Shown: in pieces, positions 10,336-23,215 of the stretch
Position numbering within the stretch: position 1 is the first letter of the stretch
How the letters are laid out: each line of letters begins with the position of its first letter
Assembly (NCBI GenBank): GCA_028583415.1
Contig: CM053272.1
Coordinates: 76,177,439 to 76,241,438 of the forward strand
Reading direction: 5' to 3'
DNA length: 64,000 bases
Source: Protea cynaroides
Taxonomy: Eukaryota > Streptophyta > Magnoliopsida > Proteales > Proteaceae
The notes under the pieces: generated by a model
The model's database searches: none
What the model saw: the letters and a program-made list of their open reading frames with translations, nothing else
What the model was told of the DNA's origin: nothing
Program-made: the position numbers and the translations under genes

Positions 10336-11577
10336 TTATATAAATTTTATCCTCGAAATTTTCACATACCTTCGGAGTTGAATAGGTGAGGATATTTCTT
10401 TCGCATAGCGTTCTCTTCTTTCCATGTAGCAACGCTATGGATACCATGACCGATCACCATCGAGAAAGAAGAATCTTTCTAAATCACTTCAGGTCAGCGG
10501 GGCCTTCAAGCATCCGAAATACGCCGGGGTTGTAAATGACATAGTGTTCCGGATAGAAAATGACGACTCCTAAAAAAAACAAAGTTATTCAAGTTCTTTT
10601 TCCCAAAGAAGTCCTGCTCCAACGGCCCGACGAGTCATTTACTTAAAAGTTCAGAGCAGAGAAGCTTAAGCTTAAAGGATCTAATAAAGCAGGGAGAACT
10701 AAGCTAAGAAATAAAGCTTTGAAAGATGTTCACCGAGTCCTTCTATCAAGGGAAGAACTCGGCTTACTCACCAGGAATGCACCCTAAGGGAAAGTTCCTA
10801 TTTTGGCTTTTCCAAGTAACCTTAACGTAGTAAATGTAGCGGTTACAAAGACGTTGCACCTTTCGGCTTGTGATTTCAAAAGGTACTACTTTGAACATCA
10901 ATTCTTAGTCAAATCCAGTGGATCCGTTGTTAACACGTGTGTTGGATCTTTGACGTACTTCTTCAGTATTGAGATATGAAATACATCATGCACACTTGAC
11001 ATGGATGGTGATAGTGCTAACTGATATGTTACTTTTTCATGTCTAACTAGAACTTCATAAGGTCCAATATATCTAGGACACAACTTTCCCTTCTATCCAA
11101 ACCTTTTCAAACCATGCATAGGAGATATTTTTAGAAATACCTTATCACCTATGGTGAATTCGAGATCTTTGCTTCGATTATCTACATATTGCTTCTAACG
11201 GTTGTAAGCTATTCAGACTCTTTCCTTGATAATGTCGACTACTCGACAAGTCTCTTCAAGAAACTCTGGTCCAACAATACTCCGTTCTCCAACTTCATTC
11301 CAAAATAAAGGAGTTCAACATTTTCTACCATACAATGCTTCATAGGGTGACATCTGTATAGTTGCTTGATAGCTGTTGTTATAAGCGAACTCAATCAATG
11401 GTAATTTATCATCCCATGATCCTTTCAAATCAATGACACAAGCTCAAAGCATGTCTTCTAAAATCTGATTAGTATGCTCCGACTGTCCGTCTGTCTAAGG
11501 ATAGAATGCAATACTAAACTTTAATTTTGTACCCATATCCTTCTGTAATCTTTCCCAAAACTTTGAGGTCAAGCGTG
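10336..11577 (-). pseudogene. TK1 integrase C-terminal half and chromodomain, interrupted
   Basis: Recognisable minus-strand blocks are YIGPYEVL, SVHDVFHISILKKYVKDPTHV and further upstream TDGQSEHTNQILEDM, which keeps the catalytic Glu. Frameshifts and stops break the frame. About 20 nt at the start of the chromodomain are replaced by some 380 nt of unrelated DNA (10429-10809). The right edge is the TK2 target site GCGTG (11573-11577); coding resumes at 35395. Confidence 0.85.
10429..10809. other. Foreign insert in TK1 chromodomain region
   Basis: Alignment with the same region of TK2-TK5 breaks at about 10428 and resumes at about 10810 (tccaagtaacc). The intervening bases match no other part of the window, have no LTR, no obvious terminal repeats and no long open frame. 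The base composition looks like unique DNA, and an organellar fragment is possible. I could not identify it. Confidence 0.6.
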
Positions 11578-13845
11578 TGTCACACCCCAATTCTGCACCA
11601 TTCAGAACGGTGTGATGAACCGCTAATAAATCAACGGTTCAACCAGGATCTCTAATAAGCTATATCCATTAAAAATAAAATCATGCACACCCACAACCAT
11701 AATCAGAATAAATACACAGTAACGGAAGTCTTATAGTAAATGAACTGAGGAATCTAACTGTAATAATCATAATTAAAATATCAAGTTATTGTTGTATCAA
11801 CTGAGACATAAATAAATAAAATATCAATTACATCCCTTTATAAATTCAAAAAAATTCTAATAGAATATGCATGAGTTGCACTCGCATGAGGGGTCATGCG
11901 TATCATCAAAGTCTTCGGCTTCCATTGCAGCAACACGCGCATACACCGGAGCATTCATATAATCTGCAACCGTGGTACCTACATCATCAACTAAAAATAT
12001 TCGACGTCGAGAGGGCGAGCACACAACATGGCTCAGTGAGCAAACAAAACAATGCAACAAACATATGCATGCATTCAATTCATATCTTTGGTCTGGTCAA
12101 TAAGTTTGCAATGTGCTATAGAAAGGATAGGTGGCCAAAGATCATGTTTATTGACGTCGCACCTCTATACACGAGTGTGTGAAGGCGCCCAAAGGTAACA
12201 TTTATTGTCGTCCCACATGCACCCACCATGGGCAATGTACACGCAAAGGTCACGTTTATTGTTGTACCCATTGCCCATACCAACACGTGAGCCCCTGTTG
12301 GGGAGGACTCACAAACTGGGCTCGCAACTAACCAATCATAATGCCAATCAGTGTATCCAAGGCCTCACCCCAGCATCCCTCAATACGTCCATAGAGAAAG
12401 GGCTAAGGCCCCCTGACAGAGTCAAAGACTACACGGTCCGAGACCACCTCCCCTCATACCCTACGACATAATAGTTCTGCTAAGGTAATGGTGATACGAC
12501 GATGTCAGTGGACAAGACTTGAGTTAAAGATAGAGCTAGAGTGCTGAGGCCCCACCTATGACACCTCCCCCTAATACTCGCTCGCATCAAGCACACCAAC
12601 CACACACATACATCCACATGCCTATTCCAATCATCATCATTATCATGTTATAAACAATAATTTAAATATATATGAACAGTAATAATAGAAATATTGAATG
12701 ACATGTTGAATGCACATAACAAGCTTACACGCATAGAATCAATCATGGCATTGGACTCAAGGATAAAACAGTTTATTATTAACCAATTAGTTTAGGTCTT
12801 GTTCCCTCACCTTTACTTGATCGTAGATCCTCTTTCAAGCTTTAAGAATCAACTATATATCGATATTATATCATTAGAAGACCTAATCAAGTCGATAGAA
12901 TTTAATTAAAATTAATTCTGACTTTAAAAAGCATGTTGTTAACTGGGGGTCGATGCTAGGGTCGGAGGTTACATCGACCCTGGGTGCTACCACCTAGATT
13001 CTGGACTTCCCGAACACTGGGGGTCGATTGTCAGGGTCTGGTAGGGTCGATTGGCGACCCCCCGTGCGACCCCCTGTGGGTTTAGTCAAATTTTTATCCT
13101 ACAGTCCATTCCTTTATGTTTGGGGTCCTATGGCTTGCATCTACAATCCATTACATACATGTCCTATGGCTTAGAATCATAGTTCATTCCCTAACATGGT
13201 TTCTATGATTTTCCCCATGGTTTTCCATGAAAACCTAACCATGGATGGATGATTTGGGTTTCTCCCAGATCATTCCCTCTTCACTATCTATTCTAACGTC
13301 TGTAAAATTACATGGAGATAGTATCCATATCTGAGAAATAGACTTGTCTCTCTGAAGCCTTCTCTTTGATCTTATTCTCCACTTTCCTTCTCTTCTCTTT
13401 CTCTTTTCCTTTCTTCTCTTTCTCTCAATCCAATTAGGGCTCTAAAAAGAGTGAAAGAGGCTTAGGGACGTCCTATTTATAGAGTAGAAACTCCCAAAAT
13501 AAGTCCCTTTGAGATTAGGAAAAAATCCCATTGAAATTCAGAAAGTTCCTAATTCACGGTTTCTGTCGACAGACTGGGGGTCGATGAGGGGGTCGGAGAT
13601 CCCGTCGACCCCTGGTTCTAAAATGTCCGACCCCCGGTTAAAAACTCGGGGTCTGACTTTTATACTGGGAGGGTCCGACCCTGCCTTGCTGGGTATGCGA
13701 CCCTCCCCCTTATTTTAGTGTTTTTGGGTCAGTTTAATACCTGGGATTGTGATCTCCCTCATGCACTTGATCCACTTGGCTCGACCATGATGGGTAGACC
13801 TGGTTCAAGGTGGTAAGACCGGGTTAGTTCAATACGGGTCTTACA
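11578..13845 (-). repeat. TK2 3' LTR, 2,268 bp
   Basis: Minus strand runs from TGTAAGACCC to GGTGTGACA. It contains GGGGTCGA-type motif clusters (about 12950-13080 and 13570-13700), the small sense frame at 11857-12078 and a TATA box CTATAAATAGG at 13474-13483. The splice-donor site conserved in other copies reads AT instead of GT here (near 13328). Confidence 0.95.
13474..13483 (-). promoter_or_regulatory. TK2 3' LTR TATA box
   Basis: Minus-strand CTATAAATAGG about 370 nt from the LTR start. The matching segment is deleted from the 5' LTR of the same element. Confidence 0.65.
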
Positions 13846-16800
13846 ACTCCCCCCTACTTATAAAAATTTCATCCTCAAAATTATACATACCTTCTGAGTC
13901 AAATAAATGAGGGTATTGCTTTCGCGTAGCATTCTCTTATTCCCATGTGATTTCTTCCATATCTATACTTCTCCAGGTGACCTTAACATAATAGATATCC
14001 TGGTTGCGTAGTCGTTGAACCTTCCGACCTGTGATTTCAGTTGGTGCTATTTCAAATGTCAAATCTTCAGTCAATTCAGGTAAGTCTATTGTCAATACGT
14101 GCGATGGATCCTTGACATACTTCTCCAATAAGGAAATGTGAAATACGTCATGCACACTTGACATAGATGGTGGTAGTGCTAACTGGTAAGCCACTTTCCT
14201 ACGCTTAGCTAGAATATCATATGGCCCGACATATCTTGGACTTAGCTTCCCTTTCTATCCGAACCGTTTCAATCCTCGCATAGGCGATATTTTTAAGAAT
14301 ACTTTATCACCCACGACGAACTCATGGTCTCGGCGTCGGGTATCGACATATTGCTTCTGAGGATTTTGAGCTGTTCTCACTCTTTCTTTGATAATGTCGA
14401 CCACTCGACAAGTCTCTTCAACAAATTCTGGTCCAACAATACTACGTTCCCCAACTTCATTCCAAAACAAAGGAGTTCGACACTTTCTGCCATACAGTGC
14501 TTCATAGGGGTGACATCTGTATAGTAGCCTAATAGCTATTATTATAAGCGAACTCAATCAGTGGTAAATTTTCATCCCATGATCCTTTAAAATCAATTAC
14601 ACATGCTCGAAGCATATCTTCTAGAATCTGAATTGTACGCTTTGACTGTGCATTTGTCTGTGGATGGAATGTAGTACTAAACTTCAATGTTGTACCCATA
14701 GCCTTTTGCAATCCTTCGCAAAACTTTGAAGTAAATCGTGGATCTCTATCGAACACAATGCTTTCAGGTACACCGTGTAATCGCACAATGTTATCTACAT
14801 ACAGCTTAGCTAACCTCTCCAGTGTATACTGAGGTCATATAGGTATAAAGCGAGCTGTTTTAGTCAGGTGGTCTACAATCACCCAAACTACGTCAACTAC
14901 CCGAGGAGTCAATGGTAACCCTGTGATGAAGTCCATAGTGATGCAGTCCCATTTCCATGTTGGTTCCGGTAACGGCTGTAACAGTCCAGCCGGTCTTTGT
15001 CGTTCAGCCTTTACTTTCTGACAATTAAGGCATTGAGACACGTACTTAGCTACATCTGCTTTCATTCCTCTCCACCAATATAATTTCTTTAGATCATGAT
15101 ACATTTTTGTACTTCCAGGATGTATCGAATAGACGGTGGTATGTGCTTCTTTCATCAATCGATGTCTAATGTCCAAGCTTTCTGTTTCGGGTACACATTT
15201 TTTTCCTTTGTACTTCAGTACCTTTTCTTCATCCAACGTGAACTCAGGGTTAGTCCTACCTTTTTTGATGTCCTCTTGTACCATTCTTAGGTAAGGGTCT
15301 GATTTGATAGCTATCTTTACTTCATCAACTATATCTGGTATAATCTTCAATGCGGCGAACATATTTGAAAACCGATGAATAAACCCTTGGTTGACTGATC
15401 CATCTGGTGCATCTATCATAAACTGCTCATTACCGTGCTTGAATACCTTTCTGGTAGTACACATTGCGGCAATTGTGCTAACCTCTCCCTCAGATTTTAT
15501 CATTGCCTTTCTACTCAACACATCGGCTACTACATTAGCTTCCCCCGGATGATACTGGATATCACAATCATAGTCTTTCAATAGTTCCAGCCATCTTCTT
15601 TGTCTCATATTCAAATCCTTCTGATTAAATAGATAAGTAAGACTTTTATGGTCTGATTTAATCTGAAACTTCTCCCTGAACAGAAAATGTCTCCATATTT
15701 TGACAGCATGTACTACTGCCGCTAGTTCCAAATCATGAGTGGGATAGTTCTTCTCATGTGTCCTTAGTTGTCTTGAGGCATAAGCAATTACTTGTTCTCC
15801 TTACATAAGTACACATCCTAACCCCAGTCCTGATGCATCGGTGTACAAGATAAATGGTTGTCTTGGAATCGCGATGGTCAAGATTGGAGCTGATATCAAT
15901 CTAGCCTTCAAGGTTTGGAAACTCTTTTCGCATTTGTCCGTCCAAACAAACTTCTCGCCCTTTTTAGTCAAACTGGTAAGAGGTACGACAATTCGAGAAT
16001 AGTCTTCCACAAATCGTCGATAATACCCAGCTAGACCCTGAAAACTTTTAATTTCTGCAACACTCTTCGGTGCTTCCCACTTTACAATAGCCTCAATCTT
16101 GCTGGGATCCACTTTATTTCCTTCAGCGGATACTACATGGCCTAGAAAAGCGACTTCCTTTAGCCAAAACTCACACTTTGTAAATTTGGCGTAGAGCTTC
16201 CCCTTCCTTAATCGCTGCAGGGCGGCGTTTAGATTCTTTATATGAGTTTCCTCGTCTTTGGAGTAGACCAATATATCATCAATGAATACAATAACCGACG
16301 TATCCAACATGTCTTGGAAAACCCGGTTCATAAGTTCCATAAAGGTTGCTAGTGCGTTTGTCAATCCAAAAGACATGACCAAAAATTCATAATGTCCGTA
16401 ACTGGTCCTGAATGCTGTCTTGGGAATATCACCATTTTTAATCTTCAGCTGATGGTAACCTGACCGAAGATCGATCTTGGAGAACACTTTGGCACCTTGC
16501 AACTGATCGAACAGGTCATCGATCCGAGGCAATGGATACCTATTCTTGATTGTCAGTTTATTCAGTTCTCGGTAGTCTATACACAAGCGAACGCTACCGT
16601 CCTTCTTCTTCATGAATAATACAGGAGCTCCCCATAGTGATATACTAGGGTGAATGTAACCCTTGTCCAGCAGTTCTTGTAGTTGTACTTTCAATTCCTT
16701 CGTTTCAGTAGGAGTCATTCGATATGTGCTTTCGATACTGGTGCGGCTCCAGGTATAAGATCTATAACAAACTCTGGCTCGGTCGGGTAGTAATCCTGGT

Positions 16801-17329
16801 AATTCTTCAGGAAATACGTCTGGATAGTCCCACACGACATCAATATCTTCCATTCGTGGTGCTTTCCTGGTGAGGTCGACCACAGATACTAAATACCCGA
16901 CTGCTCCTTTCTCAAGGCACTTCTTAGCCTTTAGCGCCGAGAGTATGAGCTTTCATTTACGGGGAAGTTTGGTTCCCGAAAAAATGAACTCTGCTCCTTC
17001 CTTGTCTTTAAATGTCAGCTTCTTTTCGGCACACAATAGGTTTGTAGAATGCCGAACTAACCAGTCCATTCCCAAGATGATGTCAAAGTCTACCATCTCA
17101 AGTTGGATCAAGGTTGCATCCAAGGTCCTTTCACCAATAAGAACTGGACATGGTCCATAACCTTTTTCTAACTCCACTTCTAATCCCATAGGTGATCGTA
17201 CATGTAGTTTGTAGTCTAAGGATTTAAGGGGTAGATTCAACTTCTTTCCAAACGTCACAGATATAAAGGATTGAGTAGCTCCTGAATCAAAGAGTACTCT
17301 GACGGGAATGCCATTAATAGGTACGATAC
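13846..17329 (-). pseudogene. pol: TK2 pol: protease, RT, RNase H, integrase, chromodomain
   Basis: Protease active site LFDSGA lies just downstream of the mini-intron. Reverse transcriptase (15801-16883) keeps CIDYRELNKLTIKNRYPLPR and the catalytic FIDD near 16280. RNase H and the integrase zinc region (QCLNCQK) fill 14835-15731, then the integrase core and a chromodomain-like end (13937-14194). Stops at 16950 (TGA), 15801 (TAA for Gln) and 14835 (TGA for Arg), plus a frameshift near 14540, break it. Two deletions of 2 and 1 nt near 16780 and 16728 cancel, leaving about 20 altered residues. The integrase catalytic Glu is Lys at 14640-14642. The TAA stop lies inside the LTR (13841-13843). Confidence 0.9.
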
Positions 17330-17400
17330 CTGTGATTTGTTTTTTTTTAGTCTACATGCTCATACAATGTAATACAACTAACTAAAAATGTAAGTCATAC
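17330..17400 (-). other. TK2 gag/protease mini-intron, 71 nt
   Basis: Begins GTATGACTTA after an exon end CACAG and ends AATCACAG. In the gag frame it contains TAG. Removal joins the Gly codon of gag to the protease frame (GTC ACA G|GT ATC GTA). Confidence 0.7.
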
Positions 17401-18664
17401 CTGTGACAACATCAAGCGATGCGGTAGCATCCGTTGATGTAACCGCGTAAACTCGTCCTTGATGTAGCTGCTTCTTAGGCTTAGGTCATTCCCTTGCTAT
17501 ATGTCCCACTTAGTTGCAGTTAAAACATTTTACCCCTTCAGTAATTGGCTTCTGTTGTTGTTGAGCTACGGGAGTAGTCTTGGTTGCAACGGTAAATCCT
17601 TGAGCACGGAAGGGTTTGAATATCTTGTTATTCTCTCTGTTATAAGAATTTCCAGCTGCCTTTTTATACCTCTGTTTTGCATGAAATAACTCTCTTTCTG
17701 GCTCGATTCTATAACTCGAGCAATTTGTGCCGCTTCATTATAAATTTTCTTTTCATGTCCCAGAACGTGCTCGTGGATGCTTCCCCTAAGTCCCATGATG
17801 AACCTTCGGGTCTTTGTGTTTTCCTCTTGCATACCAGTGGGTGAAAAGAAGAACAGCTCTTCATAACGCTCTTGATATGCATCCACGGTCATCTGCCCCT
17901 GATATAAACTCAGGAACTCTCTTTCCATAGAATCTCTGAAACTTCTTGGAAAGTACTTCTCAAAGAACGCCTCTTTATAAATATCCCAAGTTAGATGGGC
18001 GTGCTTTGTAAGTAGATACATCCTGGTAGACCTCCACCAATGGTGTGCATCTCCTTTCAGCATAAAGGTGGCACACAACACTTTTTCTTCTTCATTTAGT
18101 GTCATCATCAAAAATTTCTTTCCATTTCGTCAACCCAGTGTGCCGGCCATAAAGGATCTGCTGGCTTGCCATTGAATTCTCTGGGCTTTAGTTTCACAAA
18201 ACGCTCCACCAATCTGGAGTGGTCTAGTTGCTGCGGGACATACGCTCCATACATAGGTGGCTGGTATTGATATCCACCTTGAGCTATCTCAGGATTCGGT
18301 ACTTGAGCCTGCATGATAGGAGTCTGAGGTGCATGGGGTACTATGTTACTCCCCCCTGGTATGGTGGTTGCCTATCCAGCTGGCATTGGAGGTGTTTGTG
18401 CAGCTGGAAGAGTTATGCCTATGGCAGCTTGGATAGTAGCTTGTTCCTATTGCATCTATTGCAGCTGTTGGGCCAAGTTCATTACGACTGTGGCCAAGTC
18501 TGTAGGTGGAGCGGGCAGTTTTGTAGGATTTGTCTGCTCATTTATGACGGATTGTGCCATGTTCGTATTCCCCTGTATTTTTGGGTGTGTCTGGCTATCT
18601 CCCCCACAAGTGGTGGTGGTAGAATAGAGTTACGTCTCTATCTGGTTGTTCTGCGTTCCGCCAT
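17401..18664 (-). pseudogene. gag: TK2 gag, frameshifted
   Basis: Start codon ATG at 18664-18662, just inside the acceptor-like site at 18689. The central Retrotrans_gag-type domain is clear: FNGKPADPLWPAHWVDEME, then FMLKGDAHHWWRS and EAFFEKYFPRSFRDSME. A CCHC knuckle CFNCN is followed by a stop where the His-proximal Gln is expected, and its last Cys is TGA. One-base losses occur in a T run near 18111 and an A run near 17665, with more disruption toward the N terminus. Not functional. Confidence 0.88.
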
Positions 18665-19180
18665 TAATTAATCTGATAGTGGGATTGCCTAAAATCATTG
18701 AACACGAGAGACAATCATTAAATACTTCATTCTCATATTTTAAAACCACTAACAATTGCAAATTTCAAAATTTTTAGTTCATTCTTTTGAAAATACTGTG
18801 TTTTCACTACAGGGTCGATGGTGGGGGTCGATGGATGTCTGACCCTCAGTCTGCGACCCTGGGAAATCACCCATTCTTCCCGAGAGTCGGGGGTCGATGG
18901 AGGGGTCGGAGGATGTCCGACCCAGGGTGCGACCCCTGGTTCTCTGTCAGATTCCCAAGAGCCGAGGATCGATGCGGGGGTCGATGGGTGGGTCGATTGT
19001 TTTAATCGAATTTTTCGACCCCCTGACTAAAAATCTGATTTTTAAGTTCCGATTCTATGTCCATTTGCCATTCTTTCCTCTCCCCTTCGACTTGACTCGT
19101 CCCTCTGAGTTGCTACAGTGACAACTCTAATCTGTTGGTGGTTTCTACTCCTTATATCGTCGTCTACACCTCCGCTACAG
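18665..19180. other. TK2 leader with motif array and antisense 5'-UTR exon
   Basis: Contains the acceptor-like site TTTTAG/GC (minus, AG at 18690-18689), a GGGGTCGA motif array at 18811-19023, and on the plus strand the likely non-coding first exon of the antisense gene ending at 19180. No coding gene seen. Confidence 0.6.
18811..19023. repeat. TK2 leader GGTCG motif array
   Basis: About a dozen GGGTCGA/TCGACCC-type words in both orientations, mostly flanked by extra G as GGGGGTCGA. The same flavour occurs in the TK2 LTRs. Confidence 0.75.
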
Positions 19181-19626
19181 GTATGTCTTCTACCTTTTCA
19201 TGTTTTTAGGTTTCTTTACCTAGGTTTTTGCTCGTTTATCTCGTATTTTTCAAATTAAACTTTTTCCAATCGTAAAAATTTGATTTTTATTGGGGGCTTT
19301 TGTTGTTGGTGACTCAAGGAACGAAAGCCCTAAAAAATATTTGAGTTTCATCGGTTGTTTGTCGAGAAACTCAAAATTTACACTTTTTGCCCTAATTTTG
19401 TCGAGATTTTAAATTTCTTGAAATTTCTTGCAATTCGATCTAATTAGTTGAAATTTCTGACTGTATGAGTCTCACAAGATGGTTTAGGATCTATGTAAGT
19501 CCTCCTTCCCACGCGTATGGGTGAAAAGTGAGGCTTTTGACCAATTTACGTCGTTATTATGTCAAAATTTTGGGTTTTTCCTCTCTACTAATCCATTATT
19601 TATTTTTTTTTCTTTCTTATTTGCAG
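19181..19626 (+). other. TK2 antisense-gene 5'-UTR intron, 446 nt
   Basis: Donor CTACAG/GTATGT and acceptor TTATTTGCAG, AT-rich between. The ATG of the antisense gene follows six bases after the acceptor. The same pair is found at matching places in the other copies. Confidence 0.65.
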
Positions 19627-19631
19627 ATACT

Positions 19632-20648
19632 ATGGCTCATACCAAGGCACCCAGAGTTCGCAACCGTCTTCGCTTCCATTCCAATGAAACCGAGACACAG
19701 TATGCCAGCAAGAAGGTAGAGGGAGGCCGCAAAGTGGAGTTGGCTAGCTTAGCCTTGTTCAATGTGGGGGGGGCCTTTGGTGATATGGGATGGCTCCCTA
19801 TCATCACCTATGATGCCTGTACCTATCCTGACTTGGTACGCCAGTTCTACTGTAATCTCCAGGTGGTGGGAGATTACAATGATGTTGAGAGGGGTGGTGA
19901 GCTTTGGATCACCAGCTACGTCAAGGGGGTTGATGTTTCATTTGATTATCGGTAGCTGGCCGACTTGTTGGGCATTTCCTATGCTAGCCCCTTGGTGTTC
20001 TATGGTCCTGGAGAGCCCAGTTCTTTTCTCTACAGATGAGGGCTGAGATCGATCGTCAGCTCATCAGACCTGATCGCTAGCAAATGAAAGCGAGTTATCT
20101 ACGCTCAGATCCACTAGTATATTGCAAGATCATTCAGCATAACCTGATACAATAGAGTGGTCATTACGAGAGGGTCTTCCACTTGACTCGGTACCTGCTG
20201 TACTGCATATGCACTAGGCAGCCCGTCTGCCTTCCCTACATCATCATGCGGACGATGATCAATGCCACATTGCCCAGTCACACTGGCAACCTTCCTTATG
20301 GACACATGATCACTACCTTGCTTACCTGCCTGGGGGTTGATTTATTGGATGAGAAGATTTAGGAGAAATCCTTCTCATCACCTTTGGATTGGGAGGCCAT
20401 CTGCAAGATGGGCATGCGGGCTGCCCAGGTCAGCGATGAGGAGAGGAACGCGTTGGTGTTCCCTCACACTCGAGTGGAGATGGCTGACGCGGAGGCAGTA
20501 GCAGCAGCCGCTTGAGCAGGGGTTCATGGGGATGATGACGATCGGCTATACATGGATGTAGATTCCATACCTCCTCCATCACCTACTCATGCTTCTGGAG
20601 CTGGTCCGTCTTCTTCAGTTGGTCCTTTGCATGCAGCTGGTCCTTTAT
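19632..20648 (+). pseudogene. TK2 antisense gene, N-terminal part (split by TK3)
   Basis: Runs opposite to TK2 gag-pol. Start ATG at 19632 follows the UTR intron acceptor. N-terminal blocks are TKAPRVRNRLRF, GDMGWLPIITYDAC, LVRQFYCNLQVV and SFDYR-LADLLGIS. A stop (TAG for Gln) sits at 19953 and a net one-base frame change near 20025. Further stops follow at about 20080, 20153, 20358 and 20515, all C-to-T or G-to-A type. The C-terminal part continues at 32589 after TK3. Confidence 0.8.
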
Positions 20649-22937
20649 TGTAAGACCCGTGTCGATCTAACCCGGTCTAACCACCTTGAACCAGGTTTAC
20701 TCGTCATGATCGAGCCAAATGGACCAAGGGCGTGAAGGAGATCGAGATCCCAGGTATCAAATCGACCCAAAAAACACTTAAAATAAGGGAAGGGTCGCAT
20801 ACCCAGCTAAGCAGGGTCGGACCTCCCAAAATAGAAAGTCGGACCCTTAGTTTTGAAGGGAGGGTCGGACAGCTTAGAACCTTAGGGTCGACGGGATCAT
20901 CGACCCTCGGTTACCATAGGAAATAGAATTAGAAAATTTCCTAATTTTCGATTGGGATTCTTTCCTAATCTCAAAGGGACTTATTTTAGGATGTTCCTAC
21001 TTTAATTAAAGACGTTCCTAAGCCACTTTCACTCCTTTCACAACCCTAATTGAATTGAGAGAAAGAGAAGAGAAGGAACAGAAGAAGAAGAGGAACAAGG
21101 AAGAGAATTAAGCCAAAAGAGAAGAGTTGCAGAGAAGGATTTTTCTTCTCAGGTATGGATACTAAATCCATGAGTTTCTACAGACCTTAGGTTAGTTATT
21201 GGTGAGAGTGTGATCTCCGAGAAACCCAAACCATCAATCTATGGTTAGGTTTTCATGGAAAACTATAGAAGAATGCATGAAAGCTATGTAGGTAGATGAT
21301 TCATGGTTCTAGACCATGGAATGAATGTTGAATGGAATGTAGAAGCAAGCCATAGGACCTAAACACGAAGAATGGATTAAAAAGAGGGAATTGGACCAAA
21401 GTGCACAGAGGGTCGCACCGAGGGTCGATGACCATCCGACCCTAGGTGATTCTGACCATCGACCCTCAGTGTTCAGGAAGTTCAGAGTTAAGGGACGGTC
21501 GCACCCAGGGTCGATCAGGACTCCGACCCTACCTCCGACCCTTAGTTAACAGAGTGGTTTTTAAATCTGGAATTAATTCTAATTAAATTCTATCGACTTT
21601 GTTAGGTGTTCTAGCAATATAATAACATTGTAAAGGTGATTTTAAAGCTTGGAAAAGTATCTATTAGCAAGCTAAGGTGAGGAACAAGAACTCCAAACTA
21701 ATTGGTTAATAACAAAACTATTTTCTATTTTCTTGAGTCCTATGCCATGCTTGATTCTATGCGAAGATGTTTGTAATGTGCATACAACATGTCATCCAAT
21801 ATTTCTATTATTTGTTCATGCATCTTTATTTTATAGTTATAACATGATGATGATGATGATGATAGGAATATGCATGTGATTGTATGTGTGTGGTTAGTGT
21901 ACTTAATGCGAGCGAGTATCAAGGGAGGTGTGATGAGAACGTAAATAAACGTTAACCTTTGGCGGGTCTCAGCACTTTAGCTCTATCTCTAACTCAAGTC
22001 TTGTGCATTAGCATCGCGTATCGCCATTACTTTAGCAGAACTATTATGTCGTAGAGTATCAGGGGAGGTCGTCTCGGTCCTTGTAGTCTCTGACTCTAGT
22101 GGGGGGCCTTAGCTCTATCTCTATGGATATTCTGAGGGATGCTGGGGTGAGGCCTTGGATACACTTTTGGCATTAGGATTGGTTAGTTGCGAGCCCAGTT
22201 TGCAGCCCTCACCAACAGGGGCCTACGTATTGGTATGGCAATATATAGCAATAAACGTTAACCTTTGTTATATAATGTTCATGGTTGGGTGCATGTGAGT
22301 CGACGATAAACGTGATCTTCGGGTGACGTCACACACTTGTGTATAGAGGCAGGGTTAATAAACGCGACCTTTGACTACCAAAACCTTTCTATTGCATACT
22401 GCAAACTTTAAACCGGCCCAAAGATATAAATTAATTGCATGCATATGTACTGTTGCATTGTTTTGGCTACTCACTGAGCCGTGATGTGTGCTCACCCCTC
22501 GGCGTCGAATATTTTTAGTTGATGATGCAGGTTATACCGTTGAAGATTACATGAATACGTCTGTGTACGGGAACGTGGCAGCAATGGAAGCTGGAGCTGA
22601 AGTGGATACACACGACTCCTCTTGCGAGTGCAACTCGTGTGTATTTGATTAGATATTTTATAGGTTTCTTTATTTGGATTTATTAAGACATGTATTTGGT
22701 ATTTAAATATTTATGTCTTAGTTGAAACAGAATAAATTGTTATTTAAATTTTAATATCATAGAGATTCTCAGTTCATTTATTTATAAGATTTCCGTTATT
22801 GTGTATTTACTCTGATTATGATTACGGATGTGTGGAAGTTTAGATAACGCGGGGTAGCCTACTCGAAATCCTGGTTGAACCGTTGGTTTATTAGTGGTTC
22901 ATCACACCATTCTGAACAGCGGAATTGGGGTGTGACA
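20649..22937 (+). repeat. TK3 5' LTR, 2,289 bp
   Basis: TGTAAGACCC to GGTGTGACA. AGGGTCGA-type motif clusters lie at about 20785-20905 and 21408-21540. A splice donor CAG/GTATGG occurs at 21153. The TATA region reads TTTAATTAAAG (about 21000), degenerate against TTTATTTAAAGG in the 3' LTR. An ATG-trinucleotide run lies at 21847-21861. The small sense frame is broken by a one-base loss near 22497. Confidence 0.95.
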
Positions 22938-22940
22938 ACT

Positions 22941-22952
22941 TGGTATCAGAGC
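22941..22952 (+). promoter_or_regulatory. TK3 primer binding site
   Basis: TGGTATCAGAGC, initiator-Met tRNA type, three bases after the LTR end. Confidence 0.93.
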
Positions 22953-23215
22953 ATCTCAGGCCTTGCCCGTCGATCTAACATACATTCAAGATAATTGTGA
23001 ACTGAGATAGGATAAAAGTAAAAAACAGTAATATAAACACACTGTAAGCACAAGTGATAATTGAGACCAAATTTAAAAAGAGAATAATGCATCTATTAAA
23101 GGGGAAACAAGTTACATACAATGAGTGAGAGAAACAAAATGTATATACATAACTAAAGTAGTGTACAGTCCACAACCCAGACAGTTACTTTGTAGTACAA
23201 GAAAATAAAGTACAA

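Noticed and set aside
10429..10809. Insertion sequence or MITE in TK1
   Set aside because: I could not find inverted ends or a target duplication; kept only as an unidentified insert.
18228..18671. Plus-strand open frame of 147 codons
   Set aside because: It is the complement of the TK2 gag N-terminal region; gag homology on the minus strand explains it.
21841..21863. ATG-trinucleotide run as a possible regulatory array
   Set aside because: A simple microsatellite present in all LTRs of the family at the same place, with variable length.
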